DNA from: Brenneria alni
Lineage (GTDB): Bacteria; Pseudomonadota; Gammaproteobacteria; Enterobacterales; Enterobacteriaceae
Reading direction: 5' to 3'
Length of the DNA stretch: 64,000 bases
Assembly: GCF_003666245.1 (NCBI RefSeq)
Contig: NZ_MJLZ01000011.1
Coordinates: forward strand, 1-64,000
Shown: positions 40,394-49,598 of the stretch, one piece after another
Layout of the letters: every line of letters begins with the position of its first letter
Position numbering within the stretch: position 1 is the first letter of the stretch
Notes under the pieces: model-generated
The model's database searches: none
What the model saw: the letters and a program-made list of their open reading frames with translations, nothing else
Told to the model about the DNA's origin: nothing
Position numbers and translations under genes: made by a program

Positions 40394-41396
40394 GGCGCGA
40401 TTTGCCCTGGGTTGACGGCGCGAAGCGCAGCGTCACCGGCATCCCCTGGCGTAGCTGTTGGTCTGCATCGTTAACAATGATGCGCAGGCGATAAACCAGA
40501 TCGGTACGTAAATCTTCCGTTTCGACGTTCTTGGGGGTGAATTCAGCGCTGGGCGAGACAAAACCGATCTGACCATGATAGGGCTTATCCGGGCGGCTGT
40601 CGGTATAGATAAGGATTTTACTGCCAGGCACGGCTTGCCCTAAATCTGTTTCATTAACGTAAGCGCGCACCCAAACGGGACGGGTAAGCGACAGGGTAAA
40701 GACGGTGCTGCCGCTACTGAGCATACTACCCACCTCGGCGGCTCTGGTCAGCACTATGCCCGCCGACGGCGAAACCAGTTCGGTATCCTGCGCATCCAGT
40801 TCCGCCTGCGCCAGTGCGGCGTCGGCCTGAGCCAGCGCCGCCTCGGCAGCGGCGATTTCCTGTGGCCGATTACCGCTTTCGTACTGACGCAGTTTGTCTT
40901 TTGCCGCCTGCAAGGTGGCCTGTGCCTGATCGCGTGCGGCTTTGGCATCTTCCAGCGCATCGGCTGAAATAGAACGTTTTACCCATAGCCCTTGCTGACG
41001 CTGGTAGAAGCTATTGGCGTAATCATAAGCGGCCTGGCTCTGTTCCCGTTGCGAGCGTACCTGGGCTATCTCTTCGCGGCGATAGCCTTCCCGCAATAAT
41101 CCTAACTGTGCCTGAGCGCTGGCAACGTTGGCCTGCGCCTGATGCAAGGCGTTTTGGTATGGGGCATTGTCCAGCGTGGCCAGCCGTTGGCCGGGACGAA
41201 TACTGTCACCCTCGTCCACATCCAGCGCGGTCAGTCGCCCACCGACGCGAAAGGCCAGATTAACCGTGCGGATATCGACATTGCCGTACAGCGTCAGCGG
41301 TTTATCTTGCAACGATCGGTAATGGACGACGCCATACGCCGCCGTGGCAATCAGAACAATAATAACGATAGCAATAGCCAGTTTTTTCTTATTCAT
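40386..41396 (-). CDS. ybhG: YbhG, HlyD-type periplasmic adaptor
   Basis: A 336-residue membrane-fusion protein. An N-terminal membrane anchor ([19 protein letters not shown]) is followed by a biotinyl-lipoyl-like half, a long coiled coil rich in Ala/Gln/Arg, then the second lipoyl half ([17 protein letters not shown]). It connects the YbhFSR pump with an outer-membrane channel such as TolC. First gene of ybhGFSR. The TetR regulator gene cecR that precedes it in E. coli is absent. Confidence 0.93.
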   Translation of the reverse strand: MNKKKLAIAIVIIVLIATAAYGVVHYRSLQDKPLTLYGNVDIRTVNLAFRVGGRLTALDVDEGDSIRPGQRLATLDNAPYQNALHQAQANVASAQAQLGLLREGYRREEIAQVRSQREQSQAAYDYANSFYQRQQGLWVKRSISADALEDAKAARDQAQATLQAAKDKLRQYESGNRPQEIAAAEAALAQADAALAQAELDAQDTELVSPSAGIVLTRAAEVGSMLSSGSTVFTLSLTRPVWVRAYVNETDLGQAVPGSKILIYTDSRPDKPYHGQIGFVSPSAEFTPKNVETEDLRTDLVYRLRIIVNDADQQLRQGMPVTLRFAPSTQGKSRHE

Positions 41397-41748
41397 TACG
41401 CATTATTCCTTCATTCGCCGGGCATGATTGTCCATTCCGGTGCATCTGGCGATCGACCGGGTAACTAACTTTAGTATTTTTATCGACATTGATCGCAAAA
41501 ATAATTTCTTTGTCGTCATATCGGCCTGGATAATAAATGGGGTGGCGCGCAGATAAAAATCCCTTAACCTCCAAAATCTCTGCTACAATCGCCGACAGTT
41601 ACGCACCGTAGTTGTGCCCGTTCATCGTGGTTGTTGCTTACGTCGTTATTGTTGAGTTGATGGTGGCCCGGCAAACCCGTCTTATTGTCCCTCTGAAAAC
41701 TACACCGGTTGTTACCCGGTCAGGGCGGATCTGGAGTTGTTCTCTATT
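41397..41748. other. divergent promoter region ybhG/rhlE
   Basis: No gene is visible, although cecR occupies this place in E. coli. A tacaat box (41582-41587) is a likely -10 element for rhlE, implying a leader of about 155 bases. Confidence 0.6.
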
Positions 41749-43122
41749 ATGTCATTTGATTCTCTCGGCCTGAGTGCCGATATCCTGCGTGCTGTTGAAG
41801 AACAGGGCTATCGTGAACCGACGCCCATACAGCGCCAGGCGATCCCTGTTGTGCTGGCTGGCCGTGATTTGATGGCCAGTGCGCAAACCGGCACCGGTAA
41901 AACCGCTGGCTTTACTTTACCTTTATTGCAACTGTTGAGCAGCAGCGCGCCACAGGTAAAAGGCCGCCGTCCGGTTCGGGCGTTGATCCTCACTCCGACC
42001 CGCGAACTGGCGGCACAGATTGATGAAAACGTGCAGGCTTACAGCAAATATCTGCGTTTACGTTCGCTGGTGGTATTTGGCGGCGTCAGCATCAACCCGC
42101 AGATGATGAAATTGCGCGGCGGGGTGGATATTCTGGTCGCCACGCCGGGGCGTTTGCTCGATCTGGAACATCAGAATGCCGTCGATCTGTCCCAGATTGA
42201 AATTCTGGTGCTGGATGAAGCGGACCGTATGCTGGACATGGGCTTTATTCACGATATCCGCCGTGTACTGGCCAAGCTGCCGGTTAAACGTCAAAACCTG
42301 TTGTTCTCTGCCACCTTCTCCGATGAAATCAAAACGCTGGCCGGCAAGCTGCTGACCAACCCTGCTTCGGTTGAGGTGGTGCGGCGCAATACGCCGTCGG
42401 AGCTGGTCACCCAGCATGTACATTTTGTGGATAAGCGCCGCAAGCGTGAATTGTTGTCTCAGTTGATTGGTGAAAATAACTGGCAGCAGGTGCTGGTGTT
42501 TACCCGCACCAAACACGGCGCCAACCATTTGGCTGAGTTACTGGAAAAAGACGGCATTACGGCTGCCGCTATCCACGGTAACAAAAGTCAGGGCGCACGT
42601 ACCCGGGCGCTGACGAATTTCAAGGACGGCGGCATTCGCGTGCTGGTGGCGACCGATATTGCCGCCCGCGGCCTGGATATCGATCAACTGCCGCACGTGG
42701 TGAACTACGAGTTACCCAATGTGCCGGAAGATTACGTGCACCGCATTGGCCGTACTGGCCGGGCAGAGTCGACAGGGGAGGCTTTGTCGCTGGTCTGCGT
42801 GGACGAGCACAAGCTGTTGCGCGATATCGAACGTTTGCTTAACCGCGAGATCCCGCGCATTGCCGTGCCGGGTTATGAACCGGATCCGTCGATCAAGGCC
42901 GAGCCGATTATCAATGGTCGTCAGGGCGGACGCGGTGCGCCGCGTGGTCAGTCTGGCGCGCCGCGCGGCCAGTCCGAACGTGGTCAGGGTGAGCATAAAC
43001 GCGCCGATGGCGCCCGTCAGCCGCGCAGATCTGACGCTAGCGGTTCAAAGCCGTGGGGCAGCAGTGAAGGACAACGCCGTGCGCCGCGTCCGCAAACCCG
43101 CAGTAAACCCGCCGCCAAATAA
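41749..43122 (+). CDS. rhlE: RhlE, DEAD-box RNA helicase
   Basis: A 457-residue helicase with all core motifs: AQTGTGKT (I), PTRELA (Ia), TPGRLLDL (Ib), VLDEADRML (II), SAT (III), [11 protein letters not shown] (VI). The C-terminal tail is basic and RG-rich with two [15 protein letters not shown] repeats, used for RNA contact. In E. coli RhlE helps ribosome assembly and works with the degradosome. The start ATG lies at 41749; an in-frame codon four residues upstream is less likely. A terminator follows. Confidence 0.96.
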   Translation: MSFDSLGLSADILRAVEEQGYREPTPIQRQAIPVVLAGRDLMASAQTGTGKTAGFTLPLLQLLSSSAPQVKGRRPVRALILTPTRELAAQIDENVQAYSKYLRLRSLVVFGGVSINPQMMKLRGGVDILVATPGRLLDLEHQNAVDLSQIEILVLDEADRMLDMGFIHDIRRVLAKLPVKRQNLLFSATFSDEIKTLAGKLLTNPASVEVVRRNTPSELVTQHVHFVDKRRKRELLSQLIGENNWQQVLVFTRTKHGANHLAELLEKDGITAAAIHGNKSQGARTRALTNFKDGGIRVLVATDIAARGLDIDQLPHVVNYELPNVPEDYVHRIGRTGRAESTGEALSLVCVDEHKLLRDIERLLNREIPRIAVPGYEPDPSIKAEPIINGRQGGRGAPRGQSGAPRGQSERGQGEHKRADGARQPRRSDASGSKPWGSSEGQRRAPRPQTRSKPAAK

Positions 43123-43137
43123 GCCATATCGCTGTCA

Positions 43138-43159
43138 GGGAGCCTTTCGGCTCCCTTTG
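43138..43159 (+). terminator. terminator after rhlE
   Basis: gggagcc (43138-43144) pairs with ggctccc (43149-43155) across tttc and is followed by tttgtttctg. Confidence 0.88.
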
Positions 43160-43324
43160 TTTCTGATTATTTCGCCGGTGCGGCAGAGGCTCACGCGCTG
43201 AAAAGAGTCTTCCGCGGCTTCTCTGATGGTGAGAATCTCCCGCTCGTTATTTGACGCATCTTTATCATGGGTCAACACTTAACGCGACCATCAATTATGT
43301 TAACTCGCGTCAGGAGTGATAACC

Positions 43325-43660
43325 ATGAGTGGAAAGTTCGAGATTTACCAAGGTAAGGACAGCCAGTTTTATTTTCGTCTTAAAGCAGGAAATGGAGAAC
43401 CCATTCTTGCCAGTGAAGGCTACACCACCAAGGCCAACTGTAAAAATGGCATCGAGTCGGTGAAAAAGAATGCTCCCGATGACAGCCGCTATGAACGCTT
43501 AACGGCAAAGGATGGTTCGCCGTATTTTACGCTCACGTCCACCAATCATCAGGTCATTGGCCGCAGCGAGACCTATAGTTCAGCCGATGCCCGCGACAAG
43601 GGCATTGCCTCCGTCAAGAAAAACGCGCCGGATGCGATTATTGACGATCTCACCGACTGA
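43325..43660 (+). CDS. yegP: YegP-like protein with two DUF1508 repeats
   Basis: A 111-residue protein made of two copies of a 50-residue beta-alpha module. Each has the pattern F-x-F-R-L-K-A-G-N-G then a second-strand motif and a final IESVKKNAPDD or IASVKKNAPDA. The E. coli YegP length is 110. The function is unknown. The ATG at 43325 has aggag 11 bp upstream; an in-frame GTG three codons earlier overlaps that site. Confidence 0.94.
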   Translation: MSGKFEIYQGKDSQFYFRLKAGNGEPILASEGYTTKANCKNGIESVKKNAPDDSRYERLTAKDGSPYFTLTSTNHQVIGRSETYSSADARDKGIASVKKNAPDAIIDDLTD

Positions 43661-43872
43661 ACCGCCAGTAGATGCCGGGGCATAATATTATCCGCCCCGG
43701 CGTATCAGTAATCACAAAGCCATCCCGCATTAACAAAGGATGCGAATTTAGCGCCTCACCGGTTTTTTGCTATCGCAACCTGCGGGCAACGCGGCTTTAC
43801 AGCGTGTTTTCCTGTTGCGCTCCCGTGATGATGAACAGTACCATGACGTGCTTTTTGTAACCGAGTAGCGTG

Positions 43873-44805
43873 ATGCGTGTTCTGCTAGCCCCAATGGAAG
43901 GTGTTCTCGACTCGTTGGTACGGGAATTGCTGACCGAAGTTAACGACTATGACCTGTGTATCACCGAGTTTTTACGGGTGGTGGATCAGCGCCTGCCGGT
44001 CAAATCCTTCTATCGCCTATGCCCGGAATTACACCATGCCAGCCGCACACCGTCTGGCACGCGGGTGCGCGTCCAGCTACTGGGGCAATATCCGCAATGG
44101 CTGGCCGAAAATGCTGTCCGGGCGATTGAGTTGGGATCGCACGGGGTCGATCTGAACTGTGGTTGTCCGTCTAAACTGGTCAATGGCAGCGGCGGCGGCG
44201 CAACACTTCTGAAAGACCCTGAACTGATTTATCAGGGCGTCAAAGCCATGCGTGAAGCGGTGCCCGTCCCCCTTCCTGTGACGGTGAAAGTCCGTCTGGG
44301 CTGGGATTCCGGCGCTCGACAGTTTGAAATTGCTGATGCGGTGCAGCAGGCCGGGGCGACGGAATTGGCGGTACATGGCCGGACGAAAGAGGATGGCTAT
44401 AAAGCCGAATGTATCAACTGGCGGGCAATTGGCGAAATTCGTCAGCGGCTGACCATCCCGGTGATCGCCAACGGTGAAATCTGGGACTGGCAAAGCGCGC
44501 AGGCGTGCATGGCAACCACCGGCTGTGACGCCATCATGATAGGCCGGGGGGCGCTTAACGTGCCGAACCTAAGCCGGGTGATAAAATATAACGAACCGCG
44601 TATGCCGTGGGGGAAGGTAGTAACACTACTGCAAAAATACGTCCGATTGGAAAAGCAGGGCGATACCGGTTTGTATCATGTTGCCCGTATCAAACAGTGG
44701 CTGGGTTATCTGCGGAAAGAGTACACCGAGGCCACTGAACTATTCGGCGAAATCCGGGCGCTGAAAACCTCATCCTCAATAGCCCGCGTGATAAACAACA
44801 GATAA
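43873..44805 (+). CDS. dusC: DusC, tRNA-dihydrouridine(16) synthase
   Basis: A 310-residue FMN enzyme reducing U16 of t[22 protein letters not shown] and [16 protein letters not shown] (catalytic cysteine) are almost identical to E. coli DusC, as is [12 protein letters not shown]. The ATG at 43873 is preferred over the GTG one codon before. In E. coli dusC is next to yohJK-cdd, here they are 20 kb apart. Confidence 0.96.
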   Translation: MRVLLAPMEGVLDSLVRELLTEVNDYDLCITEFLRVVDQRLPVKSFYRLCPELHHASRTPSGTRVRVQLLGQYPQWLAENAVRAIELGSHGVDLNCGCPSKLVNGSGGGATLLKDPELIYQGVKAMREAVPVPLPVTVKVRLGWDSGARQFEIADAVQQAGATELAVHGRTKEDGYKAECINWRAIGEIRQRLTIPVIANGEIWDWQSAQACMATTGCDAIMIGRGALNVPNLSRVIKYNEPRMPWGKVVTLLQKYVRLEKQGDTGLYHVARIKQWLGYLRKEYTEATELFGEIRALKTSSSIARVINNR

Positions 44806-45142
44806 ACCCTGACTTTTAGCGTGGCGCGGAATACCGTTTATCTCTGTGCGCTCGGGGGGGCTTATTTGGTGCATATCTTTGCACCACTCCCTTCTGCAAC
44901 GTAGAACACTAGCAGTTTTTCTCTCCTCGACTACTATTAACCGGTCAGTAACCTTTGAACAGGATCTGGCCGTTTTTTCCATTAGGGTAGGAAGAGGTCG
45001 AAGTGCGCGAAGTCTCTGCTGAAGGTGCATTTTTTGGAGCGCCCGGCTTAATGCGCTGATATTTTTGGACAAAGCGCGTTGATATGTTGAACCCGGCAAT
45101 CCCATCGTGCTTACTACAGACAGCCCTGTAAGGAGAAAGAAC
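44806..45142. other. gene-free stretch between dusC and the CYTH gene
   Basis: I see no protein frame I believe in and no clear terminator. The promoter of the CYTH gene must lie here. Confidence 0.5.
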
Positions 45143-45682
45143 ATGGTTGAGCATTTCACTGGGAAATATGAAGTTGAACTAAAATTTCGTATCCAGGATA
45201 TCGCCGTTTTTCGCGATACCCTCTTTAGCCATCATCCTGAGGCCTTTGTCTTCGAAAATAAAGAGCATGACATCTATTACGACGATGCTCAAAAGCGCCT
45301 GCAACAACAAAATATCAGCATGTTATTACGCTGCATGGCGCCATCAGGGATTAAATTTTGGATCGTCAAAGGCCCTGGGGTTGATCGCTGTGAAGCCGTG
45401 AATGTCGAATCGTTTGAAAAGGCGAGCAGTATGTTACAGACGCTGGGATATAACGCGATTTATGAGATTTATAAGACGCGCAGCGTCTATTTCCTGAATA
45501 TTTTTCATATTACGCTGGATTATATCGAATCGCTCGGCCACTTTGTCCAAATATCAGTTATGACGGATGATGAAGCGCAATTGAATACTCTGAGAGGTCA
45601 GTGTATCGAATGCGCGTTTCACCTCGGGTTATCAATGGAAAATATTGAAACACATTCGTATCGGCAATTACTGGGATTTTAA
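45143..45682 (+). CDS. CYTH-domain protein (class IV adenylate cyclase-like)
   Basis: A 179-residue protein starting with YEVELKFRI, the ExExK signature of the CYTH fold. ILLRCMAPSGIKFWIVKGPG-type strands and the late TLDYIESLGHFVQI strand complete the tunnel. Class IV adenylate cyclases (CyaB, Yersinia and Aeromonas) and thiamine-triphosphatase or triphosphatase enzymes share it; sequence alone does not separate these. The ATG has aaggag upstream. The gene is single; the downstream neighbour is an ERIC-ended repeat. Confidence 0.83.
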   Translation: MVEHFTGKYEVELKFRIQDIAVFRDTLFSHHPEAFVFENKEHDIYYDDAQKRLQQQNISMLLRCMAPSGIKFWIVKGPGVDRCEAVNVESFEKASSMLQTLGYNAIYEIYKTRSVYFLNIFHITLDYIESLGHFVQISVMTDDEAQLNTLRGQCIECAFHLGLSMENIETHSYRQLLGF

Positions 45683-45703
45683 TCGGGAATAGCTGGAAAT
45701 TAT

Positions 45704-45843
45704 TATACCCGTCATACTTCAAGCTGCAGGTGTGTTGGCTGCGTTACTCGGCCCATTCATAGGCCTCGCCCGTAAAGGGCCAACGCTCTGCGTTGTTCAA
45801 AGCGACAACGTTTTGTCCTGCAACTCGAATTATTTAGGGTATA
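45704..45843. repeat. ERIC-ended repeat with a variant core (140 bp)
   Basis: The ends tatacccgtcatacttcaag and ctcgaattatttagggtata equal those of the ERIC at 11604-11730. The core differs: it has gcgttactcggcccattcat and caacgttttgtcctgcaact instead of the ERIC blocks. The element looks like a related non-autonomous repeat family sharing termini with ERIC. Confidence 0.8.
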
Positions 45844-46224
45844 GATATGTCCGCCATGTCTTTCTTGTGTTATTTGTTTGTTAAATTAAACGGTGATTTT
45901 CAAATATTTTATGACGGTTAATTTACCGGCTTATCCTCCGATCATCTTGAAGGATGTATAATAGAAAAATAGACATCCTTCCTTTTCTTCCCCTGATAAA
46001 TCTTCGCTGAATATATAATTGAGAAAATTTATAAATATATGATCGAGTTAAAATTTTTGAATACAAATTGGTGTAGGATTTACATCAGTACTGCTTTGTG
46101 CATGGTTGCGAAATGATTAATTTTCTGCATGTATCAAATCGGTGTCGGATTAAATTGATTCAGGTAATAGAAATAGGTTTTTGGAGTTTCATATTCGAAA
46201 TAACAAAATATAGGTTCATACATC
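45844..46224. other. AT-rich gene-free stretch upstream of the flavoprotein gene
   Basis: No gene is seen. It must hold the promoter of the secreted flavoprotein. I noticed no convincing FNR or CRP site. Confidence 0.55.
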
Positions 46225-47634
46225 ATGAAGAAACAAGTCCTATTATTGAGTGCGCTGGCATTAGCCTTTTCCTCGGCTGTTCACAGTGAAACGACGGATT
46301 TAGTCATTATTGGCGCGGGTGGGGCCGGGATGTCGGCGGCCATTGAAGCGCATAATCAAGGTGCAAAAGTCATATTGCTGGAGAAAATGCCCTTTGCTGG
46401 CGGAAATACCGCCCGGGCAGAAGCTGGATTAAATGCTGCTGGCACGGAACTGCAAAAAGCCAGAGGCATCACGGATAGTCCTGAAATGTTCTATGAGGAC
46501 ACCATGAAAGGGGGGCGGAACATCAATAATCCAGAAGTGGTTAAAACGCTCACGGAACATGCAAAAGACTCGGTTATTTTTCTGAAGGAGAATGGCGCTG
46601 ATCTGGCAGATCTGACCCGTACCGGCGGTTCCCGTGTTGACCGCACCCACCGTCCTGCCGGTGGTGAACCGGCGGGAAGTTTTATTGCCGTGGCGCTGAT
46701 CAAAAAAGTTAAAGCGCTGGACATCGATCTTCGTACCAGCACCTCGGCAACGGATATTGTCAAAAATGACAAAGGTAAGGTAATCGGAGTCAAGGCGAAA
46801 GGGAAAGATGGTAAAGAATTCACCATCGATGCCAAAAAAGTAATGATCACGTCAGGTGGCTTTGGGGCCAACTTTGACATGATTAAACAATACGATCCTA
46901 AACTGGTGGATTTTAAAACCACCAATGCGCCGGGTACGCAGGGCGACGGCATTAAAATGGCAACCAGGCTGAATGCCAAACTGGTGGATATGGAATATAT
47001 CCAGATTCACCCTTCTACCGTGCCAGGTAAAGGCATCCTGATCACCGAAGCGGTACGTGGCGATGGCGCGATTATGGTGAATGAGGGCGGCAAACGTTTT
47101 GTTAATGAACTGCTCACCCGTGATGTGGTTTCCCAAAACATTCTCAAGCAACCTGGCGCACATGCCTATCTGATATTTAATGACGAACTGGTTAAGCAAA
47201 ACCAGGCGACTCAATCTTACTTCAAGCAAAAGCTGGTTGCTGAAGGGAATACGGTGGAGGAGTTAGCCAAAGCCATTAATGTTGATGGTAAGCAACTGGC
47301 GCAGACCGTCAGCACTTACAGCCGCTACGCTAAAGCCAAAAAAGATGATGAGTTCGGTCGTGAAAGCATGAAACTGGCCCTTGATAGCGGCAAATATTAT
47401 GCCATTGAAGTCACACCGGGCATCCACCATACGATGGGCGGGATTGCGATTAACAACAAAGCACAGGTGCTGGATGTGAATGGCAACGTGATCCCCAACC
47501 TGTTTGCCGCTGGCGAAGCTGCCGGTGGGGTGCATGGCGCTAACCGTCTGGGCGGTAACTCGCTGGCGGATATCGTAACCTATGGTCGTATCGGCGCCGA
47601 TCAAGCAGTGAAAGAGATCAAAGAAGGGAAATAA
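46225..47634 (+). CDS. periplasmic fumarate-reductase-like flavoprotein (no haem domain)
   Basis: A 469-residue protein with a signal peptide (MKKQVLLLSALALAFSSAVH, cleavage near HSE). The FAD site is DLVIIGAGGAGMSAAIEAH. The active-site motifs of flavocytochrome c fumarate reductases are present: IQIHPS, TEAVRGDGA (catalytic Arg), HHTMGG and GANRLGGNS. The haem N-terminal domain of Shewanella Fcc3 is absent, so electrons must come from another partner, probably the FMN-carrying protein encoded next. Substrate may be fumarate, urocanate or another unsaturated acid. It is exported to the periplasm, where it could serve anaerobic reduction. Confidence 0.87.
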   Translation: MKKQVLLLSALALAFSSAVHSETTDLVIIGAGGAGMSAAIEAHNQGAKVILLEKMPFAGGNTARAEAGLNAAGTELQKARGITDSPEMFYEDTMKGGRNINNPEVVKTLTEHAKDSVIFLKENGADLADLTRTGGSRVDRTHRPAGGEPAGSFIAVALIKKVKALDIDLRTSTSATDIVKNDKGKVIGVKAKGKDGKEFTIDAKKVMITSGGFGANFDMIKQYDPKLVDFKTTNAPGTQGDGIKMATRLNAKLVDMEYIQIHPSTVPGKGILITEAVRGDGAIMVNEGGKRFVNELLTRDVVSQNILKQPGAHAYLIFNDELVKQNQATQSYFKQKLVAEGNTVEELAKAINVDGKQLAQTVSTYSRYAKAKKDDEFGRESMKLALDSGKYYAIEVTPGIHHTMGGIAINNKAQVLDVNGNVIPNLFAAGEAAGGVHGANRLGGNSLADIVTYGRIGADQAVKEIKEGK

Positions 47635-47774
47635 TCAGGGGACTTGATCCCAAAATTCAGCCTGACACATTGTCCAGGATGGCCGAGTGGTTAATATCAG
47701 TGTTATTAACAGGGTCGCTGCCCGCCCTTAGTTTTTGATGATCAATTTATGTGTAATTAACTTATGGGAAAGGT

Positions 47775-48113
47775 ATGAAAAAATTAATTCCGGCCATGCT
47801 GGCCACATTGGCGCTTTCATTCTCTTTTGCTGCGGCTGCCGAATATAAGGATGGCACTTATACGGGTAAAGCACCGGGAAAAGAGGGTGAAGTTGAAGTT
47901 TCTGTGATTATCGAAGGAGGGAAAATCACCAACGCGGAAGTGGTCAGCCACGAAGACACCGAAGCATTGATGATGGGGGTCATTGATAACGTGGTGCCTG
48001 AATTGATTGAAACACAGGATCCTGACAAGGTGGATGCGGTAACGGGGGCCACCATGTCCAGTCAGGGAGTGATTAACGCCGTGAAACAGGCGTTGGAGCA
48101 AGCCAAAAAATAA
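47775..48113 (+). CDS. secreted FMN-binding-domain protein
   Basis: A 112-residue protein with a signal peptide (to about residue 22, AAAAEYKDG) and a FMN_bind domain. The motif DAVTGAT (residues 87-93) is the covalent flavinylation site; Thr93 would receive FMN from an ApbE transferase. The pattern GTYTGKAPGKEGEVEV is typical of the domain. It follows the fumarate-reductase-like gene by 140 bp and presumably delivers electrons to it. No apbE gene is in this window. Confidence 0.88.
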   Translation: MKKLIPAMLATLALSFSFAAAAEYKDGTYTGKAPGKEGEVEVSVIIEGGKITNAEVVSHEDTEALMMGVIDNVVPELIETQDPDKVDAVTGATMSSQGVINAVKQALEQAKK

Positions 48114-48137
48114 GTGGTAAATACTCGCGCCAACCCG

Positions 48138-48169
48138 CCAGTCCGTGATGGGAAATTATCACAGACTGG
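48138..48169. repeat. 12-bp inverted repeat upstream of pbpG
   Basis: ccagtccgtgat (48138-48149) pairs with atcacagactgg (48158-48169) with one mismatch. It lies 25 bp after the FMN-protein gene. A T-run is lacking. Confidence 0.6.
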
Positions 48170-48397
48170 CGCTGCGTGAAGACTTACTGCCGGAATATTG
48201 CGGTATCATCATTCGTCTGCTGAATCAAAAGGGTAAAGCGCAGGTTAATTGCCGTTAACTGGTGGAAACCAAAAGGTTTGTTAAACTTTGACACAAAGCT
48301 TTTTCTGCTGTGCGAGTGCGTGGTGATTGACGGTAAATTATAATGCGCCCGCCTATATCTTTTTTATTTAACAGGATACTGTTTAAGTTATTGAATA

Positions 48398-49345
48398 ATG
48401 AGTAAAAAATTTAAAATATTTTTACCTGGACTGTTGCTGTTGTCAGCACATGCGTTGCTCACCCCTCAGGTAGTGGCGAAAGAGCCTGCTAAATCAGCGA
48501 TTGGCGCACATCAGGAAATTGCTTCCGGTAGTGCGATGGTGGTGGATTTACGTGATGACCAGATTCTTTATTCCAGTAACCCGGATGTGATTGTCCCTAT
48601 TGCGTCCGTGACCAAACTGATGACGGCGCTGGTGGTGCTGGATGCCAACCAGCCATTGGATGAAGTGATCTCCGTAGATATTAGCCAGACGGAAGAAATG
48701 AAAGGTGTTTATTCCCGGGTACGACTGAACAGTGAAATCAGCCGTCGCGATATGTTGCTATTGGCGTTAATGTCATCGGAAAACCGTGCCGCCGCCAGCC
48801 TTGCCCACCATTATCCCGGCGGTTATCAGGCGTTTATTGCCGCCATGAATGCTAAAGCCCGCTCATTGGGAATGACGCATACACGTTATGTTGAACCTAC
48901 CGGGTTGTCGATTAACAACGTATCGACCGCACGCGATCTGACTAAGCTGCTCATTGCCAGCAAACAGTATCCATTACTCAGCCAACTCAGCACCACGCAT
49001 GAGAAAATGGCAACGTTTTCCCGTCCGGTCTACAGCTTGCCGTTCCGTAACACCAATCATCTGGTTTATAAGCCTGACTGGAATATTCAATTGACCAAAA
49101 CCGGTTTTACTAATCAGGCCGGGCACTGTCTGGTGATGCGTACCGTGATTAATCAGCGCCCGGTGGCGCTGGTGGTGCTGGATGCGTTTGGCAAATATAC
49201 CCACTTTGCCGATGCCAATCGCCTGCGCAAGTGGATGGAAACCGGTAAAGTCAGCGCGGTTCCTGCCGCTGCGTTAAGCTACAAAAAACAAAAGGCGCTG
49301 GCTTCGCGGCAACCGCAACGCATGGCGAGCCTGGATATAGAGTAA
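48398..49345 (+). CDS. pbpG: PbpG, D-alanyl-D-alanine endopeptidase (PBP7)
   Basis: A 315-residue protein with a signal peptide and all three active-site motifs of the serine DD-peptidase family: SVTK (residues 70-73), SEN (126-128) and KTG in QLTKTGF. It cleaves peptide cross-links of murein in the periplasm. The length matches E. coli PBP7 (about 310). The gene is on its own. In E. coli it lies near bglX and yohO, which also follow here. Confidence 0.95.
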   Translation: MSKKFKIFLPGLLLLSAHALLTPQVVAKEPAKSAIGAHQEIASGSAMVVDLRDDQILYSSNPDVIVPIASVTKLMTALVVLDANQPLDEVISVDISQTEEMKGVYSRVRLNSEISRRDMLLLALMSSENRAAASLAHHYPGGYQAFIAAMNAKARSLGMTHTRYVEPTGLSINNVSTARDLTKLLIASKQYPLLSQLSTTHEKMATFSRPVYSLPFRNTNHLVYKPDWNIQLTKTGFTNQAGHCLVMRTVINQRPVALVVLDAFGKYTHFADANRLRKWMETGKVSAVPAAALSYKKQKALASRQPQRMASLDIE

Positions 49346-49598
49346 CTCTTTAAATCTAAAGAATGTCTATTCTGCGCAACGCATCGCATTATTCTTGCAG
49401 TTTTCATTCAATGAAATGTAAATAAATACACTATGATTATGCGCTGTGTATTCGAGTATGTTGGCGTTGTCGGTGGAGATCGGATTATACGTCTTCACCC
49501 TGCCGGATTTTATGGCGCTTTGGCTGACTTATCTTCAACCCTGTGCTGTGCTTCAGTGATCAGTACTGATGCCAGGACTGATGGGATCGATATAAAGA

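Noticed and set aside
47677..47694. ggatggccgagtggttaa, like the 5' part of a tRNA-Ser or -Leu
   Set aside because: No anticodon stem, T-arm or acceptor 3' half follows, so it is not a tRNA gene; a chance match or a tiny fragment is more likely.
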